This document shows positions 1 to 8,135 of a stretch of 64,000 nt of DNA, one piece after another; position 1 is the stretch's first letter; each line of letters begins with the position of its first letter. Below the pieces are notes generated by a model, which had not been told where the DNA came from, made no database searches, and worked only from the letters and a program-made list of their open reading frames with translations. The DNA comes from Chlamydiia bacterium (GTDB taxonomy: Bacteria; Chlamydiota; Chlamydiia; Chlamydiales; Simkaniaceae). The position numbers were made by a program, and so were the translations under genes. The DNA lies in assembly GCA_022601645.1 (NCBI GenBank), contig JAJACH010000002.1, positions 124,001 to 188,000 of the forward strand. Direction: 5' to 3'.

Positions 1-1
1 A

Positions 2-169
2 AAGGGCTCGTTATTTCTCACCCTAACAACCCTTGATAAAAAACTTGCCCGCACCGAAACGCTTAAAACAGCCATCAAACAATTTGAAATTGCCCAACCC
101 ATCGATAACGCCATCACCCTAACCATCGATGATAAAACCTACCCCTTCTTCTATACGGCTAAGCTATGA
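2..169 (+). CDS. C-terminal fragment of a hypothetical protein (cut by window start)
   Basis: An open frame enters from the left edge and runs 55 codons to a TGA at 167-169. Its stop overlaps the ATG of the next gene (ATGA at 166-169), the usual sign of translational coupling in this window, so it is probably the upstream member of the same operon. The visible part is hydrophilic, lacks a membrane segment, and ends in YPFFYTAKL. No family is recognised. Confidence 0.6.
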   Translation, partial: KGSLFLTLTTLDKKLARTETLKTAIKQFEIAQPIDNAITLTIDDKTYPFFYTAKL

Positions 170-882
170 ACCTTCTTCCCTTCACCTCAATCATGCTGAT
201 TATTCTCACCATCGTCTCCCTCTCCTTTTTCCGCTCGCATACCGATTTTAAAAGCCAAGCAAGCGTCCTGTGCAACTTCTTTGACGCAGAACGCGATACT
301 CGCAATACCCTAGCCACAAGGGAATATCGCAAAAGAGCCCCGAAGAAGAAAAAAGACCCTACAGATGTGGAGAAAAAGCCCCCAGCAATTACACGTCCTA
401 AAGAAAATTTCACCTACACAGCAAAAATTAACCTCGCCCACATCAACATCCCCGCGATCAAACACGCAGCCTTGTCACTACTCACCTCTCTCTACACAAA
501 AGCCCCCGTAGAATTTTCCCCCGAAACCTTTCTCAATGAACTGCCAAAACAGCTTTCCACCGTCAAAGAGTGGACAGAGCTCGTCCCCTTTGAACTTCAA
601 AAAGGCACCCAGCGCGCCTACCCTCCTATTACCAAATTTTTCTACTACAATGAAAAGAAAGAACCTCTCTACTTTAGAAAAGCGGCGCCAGAAGTGATCG
701 AAGCCTACTTTGGGAAAAAACTCTCAGAAACCATTTTTCGCCTCGAGGAAAAGGCATCCACCTTGACCTTGGAGGAACTAGAAACACTGACGCGAAAACA
801 CGACGGCCTTTGCTTTAAAGTGCTAAAGCCTAGAAACAAAACCGTCTCTAAAACAACTAAGACCGTCACCGTTGTGCGTTAA
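166..882 (+). CDS. Hypothetical protein with N-terminal membrane anchor
   Basis: The 238-residue product begins with a hydrophobic segment (about residues 2-21) and then a basic, lysine/proline-rich linker (about residues 55-80), suggesting an inner-membrane anchor with an exported domain. The remainder (about 85-238) is mixed alpha/beta with many Lys and Glu and no recognisable catalytic motif. It overlaps the previous gene by 4 bp. It could be one of the small membrane-anchored proteins that accompany the chlamydial type II secretion genes, but nothing in the sequence proves it and those genes lie 48 kb away here. Function unknown. Confidence 0.7.
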   Translation: MNLLPFTSIMLIILTIVSLSFFRSHTDFKSQASVLCNFFDAERDTRNTLATREYRKRAPKKKKDPTDVEKKPPAITRPKENFTYTAKINLAHINIPAIKHAALSLLTSLYTKAPVEFSPETFLNELPKQLSTVKEWTELVPFELQKGTQRAYPPITKFFYYNEKKEPLYFRKAAPEVIEAYFGKKLSETIFRLEEKASTLTLEELETLTRKHDGLCFKVLKPRNKTVSKTTKTVTVVR

Positions 883-963
883 ATCCGAGGCTTAGAAATC
901 AGCCAGTCTATACCGCCTCATCTCCTTAGGCCTCATAAAAATTTAAGCTAATTTTGTTAGGGA

Positions 964-997
964 AACGGTTACAGAAACTGCCCAGACTGTAACCGTT
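964..997. terminator. Hairpin between converging genes
   Basis: A perfect 11-bp stem, AACGGTTACAG at 964-974 and CTGTAACCGTT at 987-997, encloses a 12-nt loop. It lies between the ends of two convergent genes (stops at 882 and 1019), where a bidirectional terminator is expected. Neither side has a convincing run of T, so termination would be weak or factor-dependent. Confidence 0.45.
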
Positions 998-1018
998 AAA
1001 GCGATGACTTAGAATGAT

Positions 1019-2062
1019 TTATTCTTCATTAGAAGCGTCATCAGCTTCATCTTCAACGTCCGCTACAACTTCTTCAGTTTCTTCAACGTCTGCTACAACT
1101 TCTTCTGCTTCTTCTGCAACGTCCGCTACAACTTCTTCTGCTTCTTCTGCAACGTCCGCGACAACTTCTTCTGCTTCTTCAACAACGTCCGCTACAACTT
1201 CTTCTACTTCTTCAGCAACGTCCGCTGCAACTTCTTCTGCTTCTTCTGCAACGTCCGCTGCAACTTCTTCTGCTTCTTCTGCTTCTTCTGCAACGTCCGC
1301 TGCAACTTCTTCTGTTTCTTCAACAACATCCGCTACAACTTCTTCTGCTTCTTCAACAACATCCGCTACAACTTCTTCTGCTTCTTCAACAGCATCCGCT
1401 ACAACTTCTTCTGCTTCTTCAACAACATCCGCTACAACTTCTTCTGCTTCTTCAGCAACGTCCGCTACAACTTCTTCAGTTTCTTCAACATCTGCTATAA
1501 CTTCTTCTGTTTCTTCAGCAACGTCTGCTACAACTTCTTCAGTTTCCAAAACAGATTCAAGAACAACTTCTAACGTTTCTGCGTTTTCATCTGCATTCTC
1601 ACATTCACCAGTAGCTGCGAAAACCATGAAACGGTTGTTATTTACTACTTGCACCTGCTCCACAGAAACGCGATTGTTATCTATTTCCATGAGGTAAGAG
1701 AATTTTAACACACCTTCTGCAGCTTTAGAAAAATCTAAATTTACGGCTACAATCTCTGCATTTTCCATTGGAAGACGGAGTTGTTGCAAAATATAGTTCT
1801 CTGTTTCCTCGGTTGAAAGTTGACCTGTTGCAATGTAGCGCATTTCTTCTTGTAGCGCTTCTTGTAACTTAGGTTCTTTTTCGAGATCCATTGCCATTGT
1901 GGTTAAAAGAGATGAACCTTTTGTAAAGATAGCCACGCTCTCTTTTTCCTCTTGCATTTTCCAGTCGTCACCAATTTTGATAGCATAGTTACCGTCTTGA
2001 TTGTGATACGTTTGACCAAAAAGAACTGCACTTGCAGCCAGTAATAGTCCTAGAAATTTCAT
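1019..2062 (-). CDS. Secreted protein with acidic 11-residue repeat tail
   Basis: The 347-residue product starts with a signal peptide (MKFLGLLLAASAVLFG), then a globular region to about residue 160 that resembles small PsbP/DUF1795-type domains (an impression, not a demonstrated match). A tail of about 165 residues is built almost only of V, A, D, E and T in 10-11-residue units such as VVADVAEEAEE. The tail is strongly acidic and should form a long amphipathic or right-handed coiled helix. A good ribosome site (GGAGG) lies upstream of the ATG, and a possible promoter (TTCATG, 17 bp, TAAATT) sits further up. Likely periplasmic or surface; function unknown. Confidence 0.8.
   Translation of the reverse strand: MKFLGLLLAASAVLFGQTYHNQDGNYAIKIGDDWKMQEEKESVAIFTKGSSLLTTMAMDLEKEPKLQEALQEEMRYIATGQLSTEETENYILQQLRLPMENAEIVAVNLDFSKAAEGVLKFSYLMEIDNNRVSVEQVQVVNNNRFMVFAATGECENADENAETLEVVLESVLETEEVVADVAEETEEVIADVEETEEVVADVAEEAEEVVADVVEEAEEVVADAVEEAEEVVADVVEEAEEVVADVVEETEEVAADVAEEAEEAEEVAADVAEEAEEVAADVAEEVEEVVADVVEEAEEVVADVAEEAEEVVADVAEEAEEVVADVEETEEVVADVEDEADDASNEE
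1052..1546 (-). repeat. In-frame 33-bp tandem repeat
   Basis: Roughly fifteen tandem copies of a 33-bp unit (some 30 bp, one extended by 9 bp) encode the VVADVAEEAEE-type repeats of the acidic protein. Every length difference is a multiple of three, so the frame is kept. The copies differ mainly at A/V and A/T codons, consistent with expansion by recombination or slippage followed by drift. The opposite strand is also open here (Ser/Thr/Ala-rich), but only as a by-product of the repeat. Confidence 0.9.
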
Positions 2063-2137
2063 GTGTTAAACCTCCGGGTTAAGGGGGTTGAATTTAGCAC
2101 AATTCTCCTCATTCATGAAAGCTATTTTCAAAAAAAT

Positions 2138-3100
2138 TTAACGTAACTTTGGGAGTAGAATTGTAAAGAGGGTTCCTTGGCCGATCTTTGAGGAGACAGA
2201 AATCGTGCCTTTGTGGAGTTTAATGATCGATTTTACGATCGATAAACCCAGGCCTGCGCCGCCAAGTTTGCGAGAGTGCGCCTTATTCACTGTATAAAAT
2301 CGATCAAAGATGTGGTCGACATCGTCGTCTGGAATGCCCAAGCCTTTATCGGCAATGCTCAGTTTAATAGCATCTTTTTTTAGTGAAATGGAGATGGTGA
2401 TGTTGGCGGGACCTTCAGAATATTTAACGGCATTTTCTAAAAGATTTGAAAGGGCTAATTCGAGCAGATCAGGATCTGCGTTGACAAAACATTCGCCATT
2501 TTGAACTGACAAATTTACCGTGGCTGATTTGTGCACGGTCTTCAGCATAGAAATACACCCATCTATCAGGCCTCCGAGATCGACTGACTGGAGTTTGGAT
2601 TGGGAGATATTTTCTATATCCGCAAGCGTCAGTAAGTTTTTGACAAGATGACTCATGCGTAGGCAATTGCGGATGATTTTTTGGGTAATCTCATCTAGCA
2701 TATCGCCAGAGAGTTCGGGAACATCTCTTAAGGTTTCAGCAAACCCCTTAATAATTGTAATGGGGGTACGAAGTTCATGCGAGGCATTTGCAACAAATTC
2801 TTTACCAAGGGTTTGGTGCCCTGCGATGGTGATCATAATGCCTGGTTTAAGGGGAGATATTTTCAAATCAGAGCCGTTGAAACGGTCTTGAATTACTAAG
2901 GAATTTTCACGACATTGTTTGATTGGAGTGACAAGGATCCCGAGTTTTAGAAAATCTGTTCCCTTTTTTAACCGGTCTTTAGGTAGACCAAGGAGTTTGC
3001 AGGCTTTTGGATTTGCATAAATCACACGATAGCGGCGATTGAGAAGAAGCAGTCCTTCATTGAGTTTTTTTAAAACTTTTCTTTGACCAAATAACAACAT
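2138..3100 (-). CDS. Soluble PAS-domain sensor histidine kinase
   Basis: The 320-residue product has a PAS-like domain (about residues 15-60, RVIYANPKACKLLG), a HisKA dimerisation domain with the phospho-acceptor His108 in NASHELRTP, and a HATPase_c domain with N box (NLLENAVKY), G1 (DKGLGIP) and G2 (GGAGLGLSI). There is no membrane segment, so it is cytoplasmic, like the C-terminal half of PhoR and like chlamydial CtcB. No response regulator adjoins it; the PhoB-type regulator at 31338-32036 is a candidate partner. It would autophosphorylate with ATP and pass phosphate to a receiver Asp. Confidence 0.92.
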   Translation of the reverse strand: MLLFGQRKVLKKLNEGLLLLNRRYRVIYANPKACKLLGLPKDRLKKGTDFLKLGILVTPIKQCRENSLVIQDRFNGSDLKISPLKPGIMITIAGHQTLGKEFVANASHELRTPITIIKGFAETLRDVPELSGDMLDEITQKIIRNCLRMSHLVKNLLTLADIENISQSKLQSVDLGGLIDGCISMLKTVHKSATVNLSVQNGECFVNADPDLLELALSNLLENAVKYSEGPANITISISLKKDAIKLSIADKGLGIPDDDVDHIFDRFYTVNKAHSRKLGGAGLGLSIVKSIIKLHKGTISVSSKIGQGTLFTILLPKLR

Positions 3101-3133
3101 GGGCTGACATCATAGCTGATCCATGCTCCAAGA

Positions 3134-5575
3134 TCAAGACTTCGCTTTTTTAACCTCATAGACACTGACAGGTTCTGTAAACCCTTTCATCGTCATGGGA
3201 GAAAGCGCTTCGACTTCAATGCTCTCTTTGACATGAGGCTGTTCGTACGTGGCCTCGGAAATCAAGACTTGCATTTTCCCTGCTGCACCACACATTCTTG
3301 AAGCTAGGTTTACATTGGAGCCTAAAACGGTATAGTTTAGGCGATTATCAGCGCCCATATTCCCCGCAACGACGAGTCCTGTGTGAATTCCAATGCCCAT
3401 TTCTATGATATCTTCCCCTGCGGCTTCTCTCTCTTTGTTCCACGTGCTCAATGTTTCCATGATTTCAGTCGCACTTAGGATTGCATTTAAAGCACTATCT
3501 TCTTTACTGACTGGTGCACCGAATAGTCCCATGACCTCATCTCCGACATACTTGTCGATAACACCACCATGGCTATCAATAATATGGGAAATTTTTGTCA
3601 TACATTCGTTAATAAGATGAATCACTTCTTGTGGAGGCATTCTCTCTGTCATTTTTGTGAAATTGCGTATATCGGCAAAAAAGACAGTGACCATTTTTTC
3701 TTCGCCGCCTAGATGGACGTTTCCTTTCAAGGTTTCTTCAGCAATTTCCTGTGAAACAACTTTATTCAATATCCCGCGAACACGTTCTTTTTCCTGAAGG
3801 CCTTTAACCATCTTAAAGAAGGCGTGGTAAAGCACTTCGATTTCATCTTTGCGTATTTTTTCATCATCGAGCACATCAGGAATTTCAACAGCATCTAGCT
3901 GGCCTTCAGCAACAAGCGTTGTAGCTTCTGCCAAATGCGAAATGGGTTTTGTAATTCGTCTTGAAATCCTCATCAAAAAGCCCAAAACAACCAAGAGGGC
4001 AACGATTCCAGCAATACGCATGTTAAATGAAATATGGCCGATCAACTTTTCAGAGGAGCGTTGAATGTTTTCTAAAAGAGCAAATTCTTGCTGCTTTGGA
4101 TTAAAGATGACAAAGTGAAAGTCCATGTTCTCAAATGGCTTCATATGCAAAAAGAAATACTGTTCATCCCCAACTGAAATCAGCCCGGAATTTTTGCGAA
4201 GAAGGGTATCAATAGGTAGCTGCTTCCATTTTTCTCCCGGCATTTCTTTTCCATCAGCATCGACAACATTGATTAAATGGTTCCCTGAAATGAATGCTGA
4301 AACTTCGTGTGTCACAAGCGCAATTTCTTCTAAAAATCGACGGTTATCAACGCCAATTGTCACGTAACCGAGTTCTTTTCCATCTTTGATGCGCAGGCTA
4401 TTACCAATAAAGACCGAATCAACTTCAGGAGGCGTAATCAAAACCATTTTGTCTGCTAAACATTCCGTTGCTTTGTCTGAGCTAAAAGAGGCTTTACATC
4501 CTTCGAGCGAGATAAATGGTTGATCAAATAGCACTTTATCTGTTCGCACAACCATTGCTCTTGCCGGATCATTTGTGACTCTAAGGAGGCCAAGAGGAAC
4601 GTCTTTACCACGAGGGTCATAGGTTTCGCTAAACACACCAGAAGATAAAAGCGTTGCAAGTCCCCACGTCATTCCGATTTGGTCGTAGCGCCCATCAATT
4701 TCTTCTAAATACGCCATTGTTTGCTTAGGAAGCTCATTTTCTAAGAAGAGTTCTTTCGCTAGCACCTTTTTTGATGGAAGCGGTCTTGCAGAGATAAAAC
4801 TCTTTAGGCCTGGCAACGAAACCTTTCCGTTCTCTATCAGGGCCTTTGCCTTGTTCAATCTTTGTAAAAACTCAACGATAAAACTGCGTCTAGAAGGGAT
4901 TTCAATCCACTTTAGGAGTGGTTGAAGAAAATTTAATGAAAGATCAAGCTCTGTAAAAATTGCATTTTTTGTCTCTAGGGTCTTGATTGTCTCAGGGGTA
5001 AAAAGAGCGTAATAAGCGGGTGCTGCATTCCCAATCATCATCGGCGGCTGGATTTCACTGAAATCATATTCAAGGCGAATGCCAACATACGGCCCATTTA
5101 AACCTGTCTTGTCATCACCTACCATTGCAAACGCGATATCTTCATCATAAATATGATATTTCACAGACTCCATTGCATCTGAATTGTGAATGACAAGAGC
5201 TGCAACTTCTGAACCAATGAGATTTTGTACAAAATCAATCCAAGGATCTGTAATCCTAAGCGAAGTTGTGTTTAACCAAGTATGAACGTGCTTATTCACC
5301 CCTGTCGGGGCAAATCCATCTCTGACATAGGCTGTTTCCGCAATTCTAGCAAGAAGCCCATCGATATTGGCTTGTGCATAACTGAGCCTTGTGAGTAAGT
5401 ATTCCTCTAGGTGACGTCTTTTATACTCATCTTGAGCCATGATTTTTCCCTCTAGGGAAACTTCAGCTTTTTCAAGATTCGTTTTCGTCAGGTAGTCTTC
5501 TAAGTAAAATGAGGCAACAAAGGCGATAAGGAAGAGAGTTCCGACCCAAAGGAATAAGCGCGTTCTAAGCTTCAT
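3134..5575 (-). CDS. Membrane-bound class III adenylate/guanylate cyclase
   Basis: Residues 8-24 form a membrane segment, followed by a sensor region of about 500 residues predicted outside the membrane. A second membrane segment and HAMP (RRITKPISHLAEA) lead into a class III catalytic domain from about residue 629. Metal-binding Asp635 (FADIRNF) and Asp679 (GDE), base-selecting Lys675, and transition-state Asn755 and Arg760 (VNLASR) are present. The second base-selecting position is Thr749 (YTVLG), as in several bacterial adenylate cyclases, so cAMP is the likelier product. Its ATG overlaps the pepP stop by 4 bp. The extracytoplasmic ligand is unknown. Confidence 0.9.
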   Translation of the reverse strand: MKLRTRLFLWVGTLFLIAFVASFYLEDYLTKTNLEKAEVSLEGKIMAQDEYKRRHLEEYLLTRLSYAQANIDGLLARIAETAYVRDGFAPTGVNKHVHTWLNTTSLRITDPWIDFVQNLIGSEVAALVIHNSDAMESVKYHIYDEDIAFAMVGDDKTGLNGPYVGIRLEYDFSEIQPPMMIGNAAPAYYALFTPETIKTLETKNAIFTELDLSLNFLQPLLKWIEIPSRRSFIVEFLQRLNKAKALIENGKVSLPGLKSFISARPLPSKKVLAKELFLENELPKQTMAYLEEIDGRYDQIGMTWGLATLLSSGVFSETYDPRGKDVPLGLLRVTNDPARAMVVRTDKVLFDQPFISLEGCKASFSSDKATECLADKMVLITPPEVDSVFIGNSLRIKDGKELGYVTIGVDNRRFLEEIALVTHEVSAFISGNHLINVVDADGKEMPGEKWKQLPIDTLLRKNSGLISVGDEQYFFLHMKPFENMDFHFVIFNPKQQEFALLENIQRSSEKLIGHISFNMRIAGIVALLVVLGFLMRISRRITKPISHLAEATTLVAEGQLDAVEIPDVLDDEKIRKDEIEVLYHAFFKMVKGLQEKERVRGILNKVVSQEIAEETLKGNVHLGGEEKMVTVFFADIRNFTKMTERMPPQEVIHLINECMTKISHIIDSHGGVIDKYVGDEVMGLFGAPVSKEDSALNAILSATEIMETLSTWNKEREAAGEDIIEMGIGIHTGLVVAGNMGADNRLNYTVLGSNVNLASRMCGAAGKMQVLISEATYEQPHVKESIEVEALSPMTMKGFTEPVSVYEVKKAKS

Positions 5576-6546
5576 GTGAGCCTCTCCCCTCCATTTTTAG
5601 TGATAAGTACCATTTCCTCAAGTCGTATACCACCGATATTTGGTAGATATAAGCCCGGTTCGATGGTGATGATCATATTTTCCTTAAACGGCTCACGCCG
5701 AGGTGATTCGTGAACATCCAACCCTATACCATGTCCCAGTGAGTGGATAAAGAACTTTTCTTTTTCCCCAAAAATTTTTCTCACCTCTTCCTCAAGAGAT
5801 TTGAGTGATTCGCCTGGCTTTACAAGGGAAATGGCTCGGTCCTGAGCCTTTTGCACAAGAGTTCTAAGCTCGACCATTTCTTTTGTCACATTGCCAAACG
5901 CAAAAGTTCGGGTGATATCACTGCAATAATCATCAAGTATTACACCTAAGTCAAGCAAGACCATTTGGTTTTTTTTAAGCTTTACGTTGCCTGGATGGTA
6001 GTGAGGCATTGATGTGTTTTTCCCAAACGCCACGATTGGATCAAAAGAAGGGCCTTCCCCATGTTTGTGAGCGTATTGAATGATTGCTTTGGCAATCTGA
6101 ATTTCTTCTACCCCCTCTTTTAGGAGAGATTTTGCATATTGATAAGCCTTAACGGCAAGCGTTGCACTCTTTTTTATTTTAGCGATCTCGCTTTTGTCTT
6201 TTTGAGCTCGCAGCCCCCGTACAGGATTAGGGCGGTTTTTCGGTTTGGCTCCCGCTTTTTTTAATTGCAAAAACTGTGCATAGGAAAGCAGTTCTCCGTC
6301 CACGCCCACACTTTCGCCCTTCCAGGCAATGGGCTTTACAGTCATATGCTCGAGTTTTGACGCCATTTCTTGATAACGTCCATCAACACTAAGTCGTGCG
6401 GAACGTTTTTTGATTAAAAGTTCGCCTCTAGACAAGCGAAGTCCCGTCAAATAATAGAGATCCTGCGGATCTGCTATATAGTAGGCATCGTCTTTTAAGA
6501 GGGCCTGGAAGTTTTTTAGGCGCTCTTTAAGTAAAGAGTTTCTCAC
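5572..6546 (-). CDS. pepP: Xaa-Pro aminopeptidase (M24 family)
   Basis: The 324-residue product has a short creatinase-N-like region and a pita-bread M24 catalytic domain. Metal ligands are visible in order: Asp in LLDLG, Asp in CSDITRTF, His in GHGIGLDVHE, Glu in IEPGLY and Glu in RLEEM. It removes N-terminal residues next to proline during peptide turnover in the cytoplasm. It overlaps mutL by 20 bp upstream and the cyclase gene by 4 bp downstream, giving a mutL-pepP-cyclase operon. The mutL-pepP pairing is chlamydial; the cyclase at its end is the local addition. Confidence 0.93.
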   Translation of the reverse strand: MRNSLLKERLKNFQALLKDDAYYIADPQDLYYLTGLRLSRGELLIKKRSARLSVDGRYQEMASKLEHMTVKPIAWKGESVGVDGELLSYAQFLQLKKAGAKPKNRPNPVRGLRAQKDKSEIAKIKKSATLAVKAYQYAKSLLKEGVEEIQIAKAIIQYAHKHGEGPSFDPIVAFGKNTSMPHYHPGNVKLKKNQMVLLDLGVILDDYCSDITRTFAFGNVTKEMVELRTLVQKAQDRAISLVKPGESLKSLEEEVRKIFGEKEKFFIHSLGHGIGLDVHESPRREPFKENMIITIEPGLYLPNIGGIRLEEMVLITKNGGERLT

Positions 6547-8104
6547 ATGCGTCTCGACTCATTTGAACCATGATGGCTTTTCCATCAATTGAGCGGTAAG
6601 GCTCATCGGTCAGTAATAACTTCCGATATAGCATAACGGCAGATTCAAAAGTAAAGTTCCATTTTTTCGCATGGAGTGAGACAAGCTTGGTTAAGTTTTC
6701 CTCTCCGACAACTTTACTTAAGATTTCTTCGACACATTCTAGGTGAATGGAAGAGATCAAACTGTCCACGATAAAGGTATTGTCACCAAACTCTCGAATA
6801 CCCACGCCTAATTTACAAAGCTCTTCAAGTTTAAGTGCAATGGCACTTGCTTCATGAGGCGGAAAGGAAAAAGTTTTAGGAAGTAAAAGCATTTGTCTTT
6901 CTTCTTTCTCGTGAATAATCGCGTCATAGACAACGCGACTGTATGCGCGAGGCAAGTGAACCATCAAGAAATTCTCTGCTTTAAGAAGAAGAAAATGAGC
7001 AAATAAACCAAGGGGGTAAAAATCAAGCTCTTCTTCCACCTCATGGCTTTCTTCCTCTTCTTCTTGTAGAGATAAGGGGAACTCAGATGGAACAAAATTA
7101 CCACTTGGTGTAAAATCAATCGGAGTGATCGCATTAAACGCTTTTTCAACCCCTTTTTTGGCCAAGCTCATCACCTTTGGCGCTGCGAAAAAGCGTGCAA
7201 CACGTTTTTGTGGGTGCACATTCACATCAACTTCTTCTTTGGGCAATTGCATCTCCAAAGCAAAAACCGGGTGCTCTTTACTTGAAAGTCTCGTGGCATA
7301 CCCCGCATAGACCCCCTCTTGAATTTCTTTCGAAGTAAGTAGGCGATGATTCACAATGAGATATTGACGGGAGCGGTTTGTTTTTGCAAGGTGAGGTTCG
7401 CCAATCAGGCCTGAAATTTTACACTCCCCATCTTCAAATTCTACCTCTCGCAGACCGTCAATTCCAAGTAGCTCTTTTGCCCGATCAATAAATGTTGCAG
7501 GCGGTTTACAAAAGATCTCCTCTTCTTCTGAAATGAGGGTGATATGCACTTTTGGACAGGTCAAGGTTAAGCGCGTAAGTAATTTAGCAATATCCGCTAG
7601 GCAAGCACGAGGTGATTTCTGAAATTTCCGCCTTGCTGGTACATTATAAAAGAGGGAAAGAATTGTCATTGTGGTCCCCTGCCCACGTCCAATCGGGGAA
7701 ATGTGTTTGATCCTACCCCCAGACATCTCGATTTTTGTACCACTAGTGCCATCATGTGTTTCTAATGTTAACTCGGAGACAGCACCGATCGAGGAGAGCG
7801 CTTCTCCCCGAAATCCCATCGTAGCGACATGATTTAAGTCCTCGATGTCCGAGATTTTTGAGGTGGCATGCCTTTCAAGACATAACAGCGCATTATCTTT
7901 TGACATGCCCATTCCATCGTCACTCACGCGAATCATGCCAAGGCCACCGGCCTTGATTTCAACACATATTCTCTTAGCGCCCGCATCTAGAGCGTTTTCA
8001 AGAAGTTCTTTTACGACTGAAGCTGGATCTTCGACAACTTCCCCCGCAGCAATTTTATTGATCGTTTTTTCGTCTAAAACTTGGATTTTTGTTTGCATGG
8101 ACAT
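6527..8104 (-). CDS. mutL: DNA mismatch repair protein MutL
   Basis: The N-terminal GHKL ATPase region is intact: KIAAGEVVEDP, ENALDAG, MGFRGEALSSI and the RQYLIVNHR strand are all present within the first 300 residues. A short acidic linker leads to the C-terminal dimerisation domain. The site that normally carries the endonuclease motif DQHAxxE reads VHLPRAYSR, so this MutL probably lacks nicking activity, and at 525 residues it is short for the family. ATG codons at 8104 and 8098 could both serve as start. It is divergent from pepF, with only 31 bp between the start codons. Confidence 0.95.
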   Translation of the reverse strand: MSMQTKIQVLDEKTINKIAAGEVVEDPASVVKELLENALDAGAKRICVEIKAGGLGMIRVSDDGMGMSKDNALLCLERHATSKISDIEDLNHVATMGFRGEALSSIGAVSELTLETHDGTSGTKIEMSGGRIKHISPIGRGQGTTMTILSLFYNVPARRKFQKSPRACLADIAKLLTRLTLTCPKVHITLISEEEEIFCKPPATFIDRAKELLGIDGLREVEFEDGECKISGLIGEPHLAKTNRSRQYLIVNHRLLTSKEIQEGVYAGYATRLSSKEHPVFALEMQLPKEEVDVNVHPQKRVARFFAAPKVMSLAKKGVEKAFNAITPIDFTPSGNFVPSEFPLSLQEEEEESHEVEEELDFYPLGLFAHFLLLKAENFLMVHLPRAYSRVVYDAIIHEKEERQMLLLPKTFSFPPHEASAIALKLEELCKLGVGIREFGDNTFIVDSLISSIHLECVEEILSKVVGEENLTKLVSLHAKKWNFTFESAVMLYRKLLLTDEPYRSIDGKAIMVQMSRDACEKLFT

Positions 8105-8135
8105 CTTATTATGGTAGGATCTTTCTCATATTATT

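Noticed and set aside
1052-1546. Regular 33-bp repeats suggestive of a CRISPR array
   Set aside because: There are no unique spacers; the units are directly adjacent, keep a reading frame and encode 11-residue repeats.
1014-1697. A 227-codon Ser/Thr/Ala-rich open frame on the plus strand
   Set aside because: It is the antisense reading of the 33-bp repeat of the acidic protein; it has no ribosome site and the minus-strand gene has a signal peptide and a start context.
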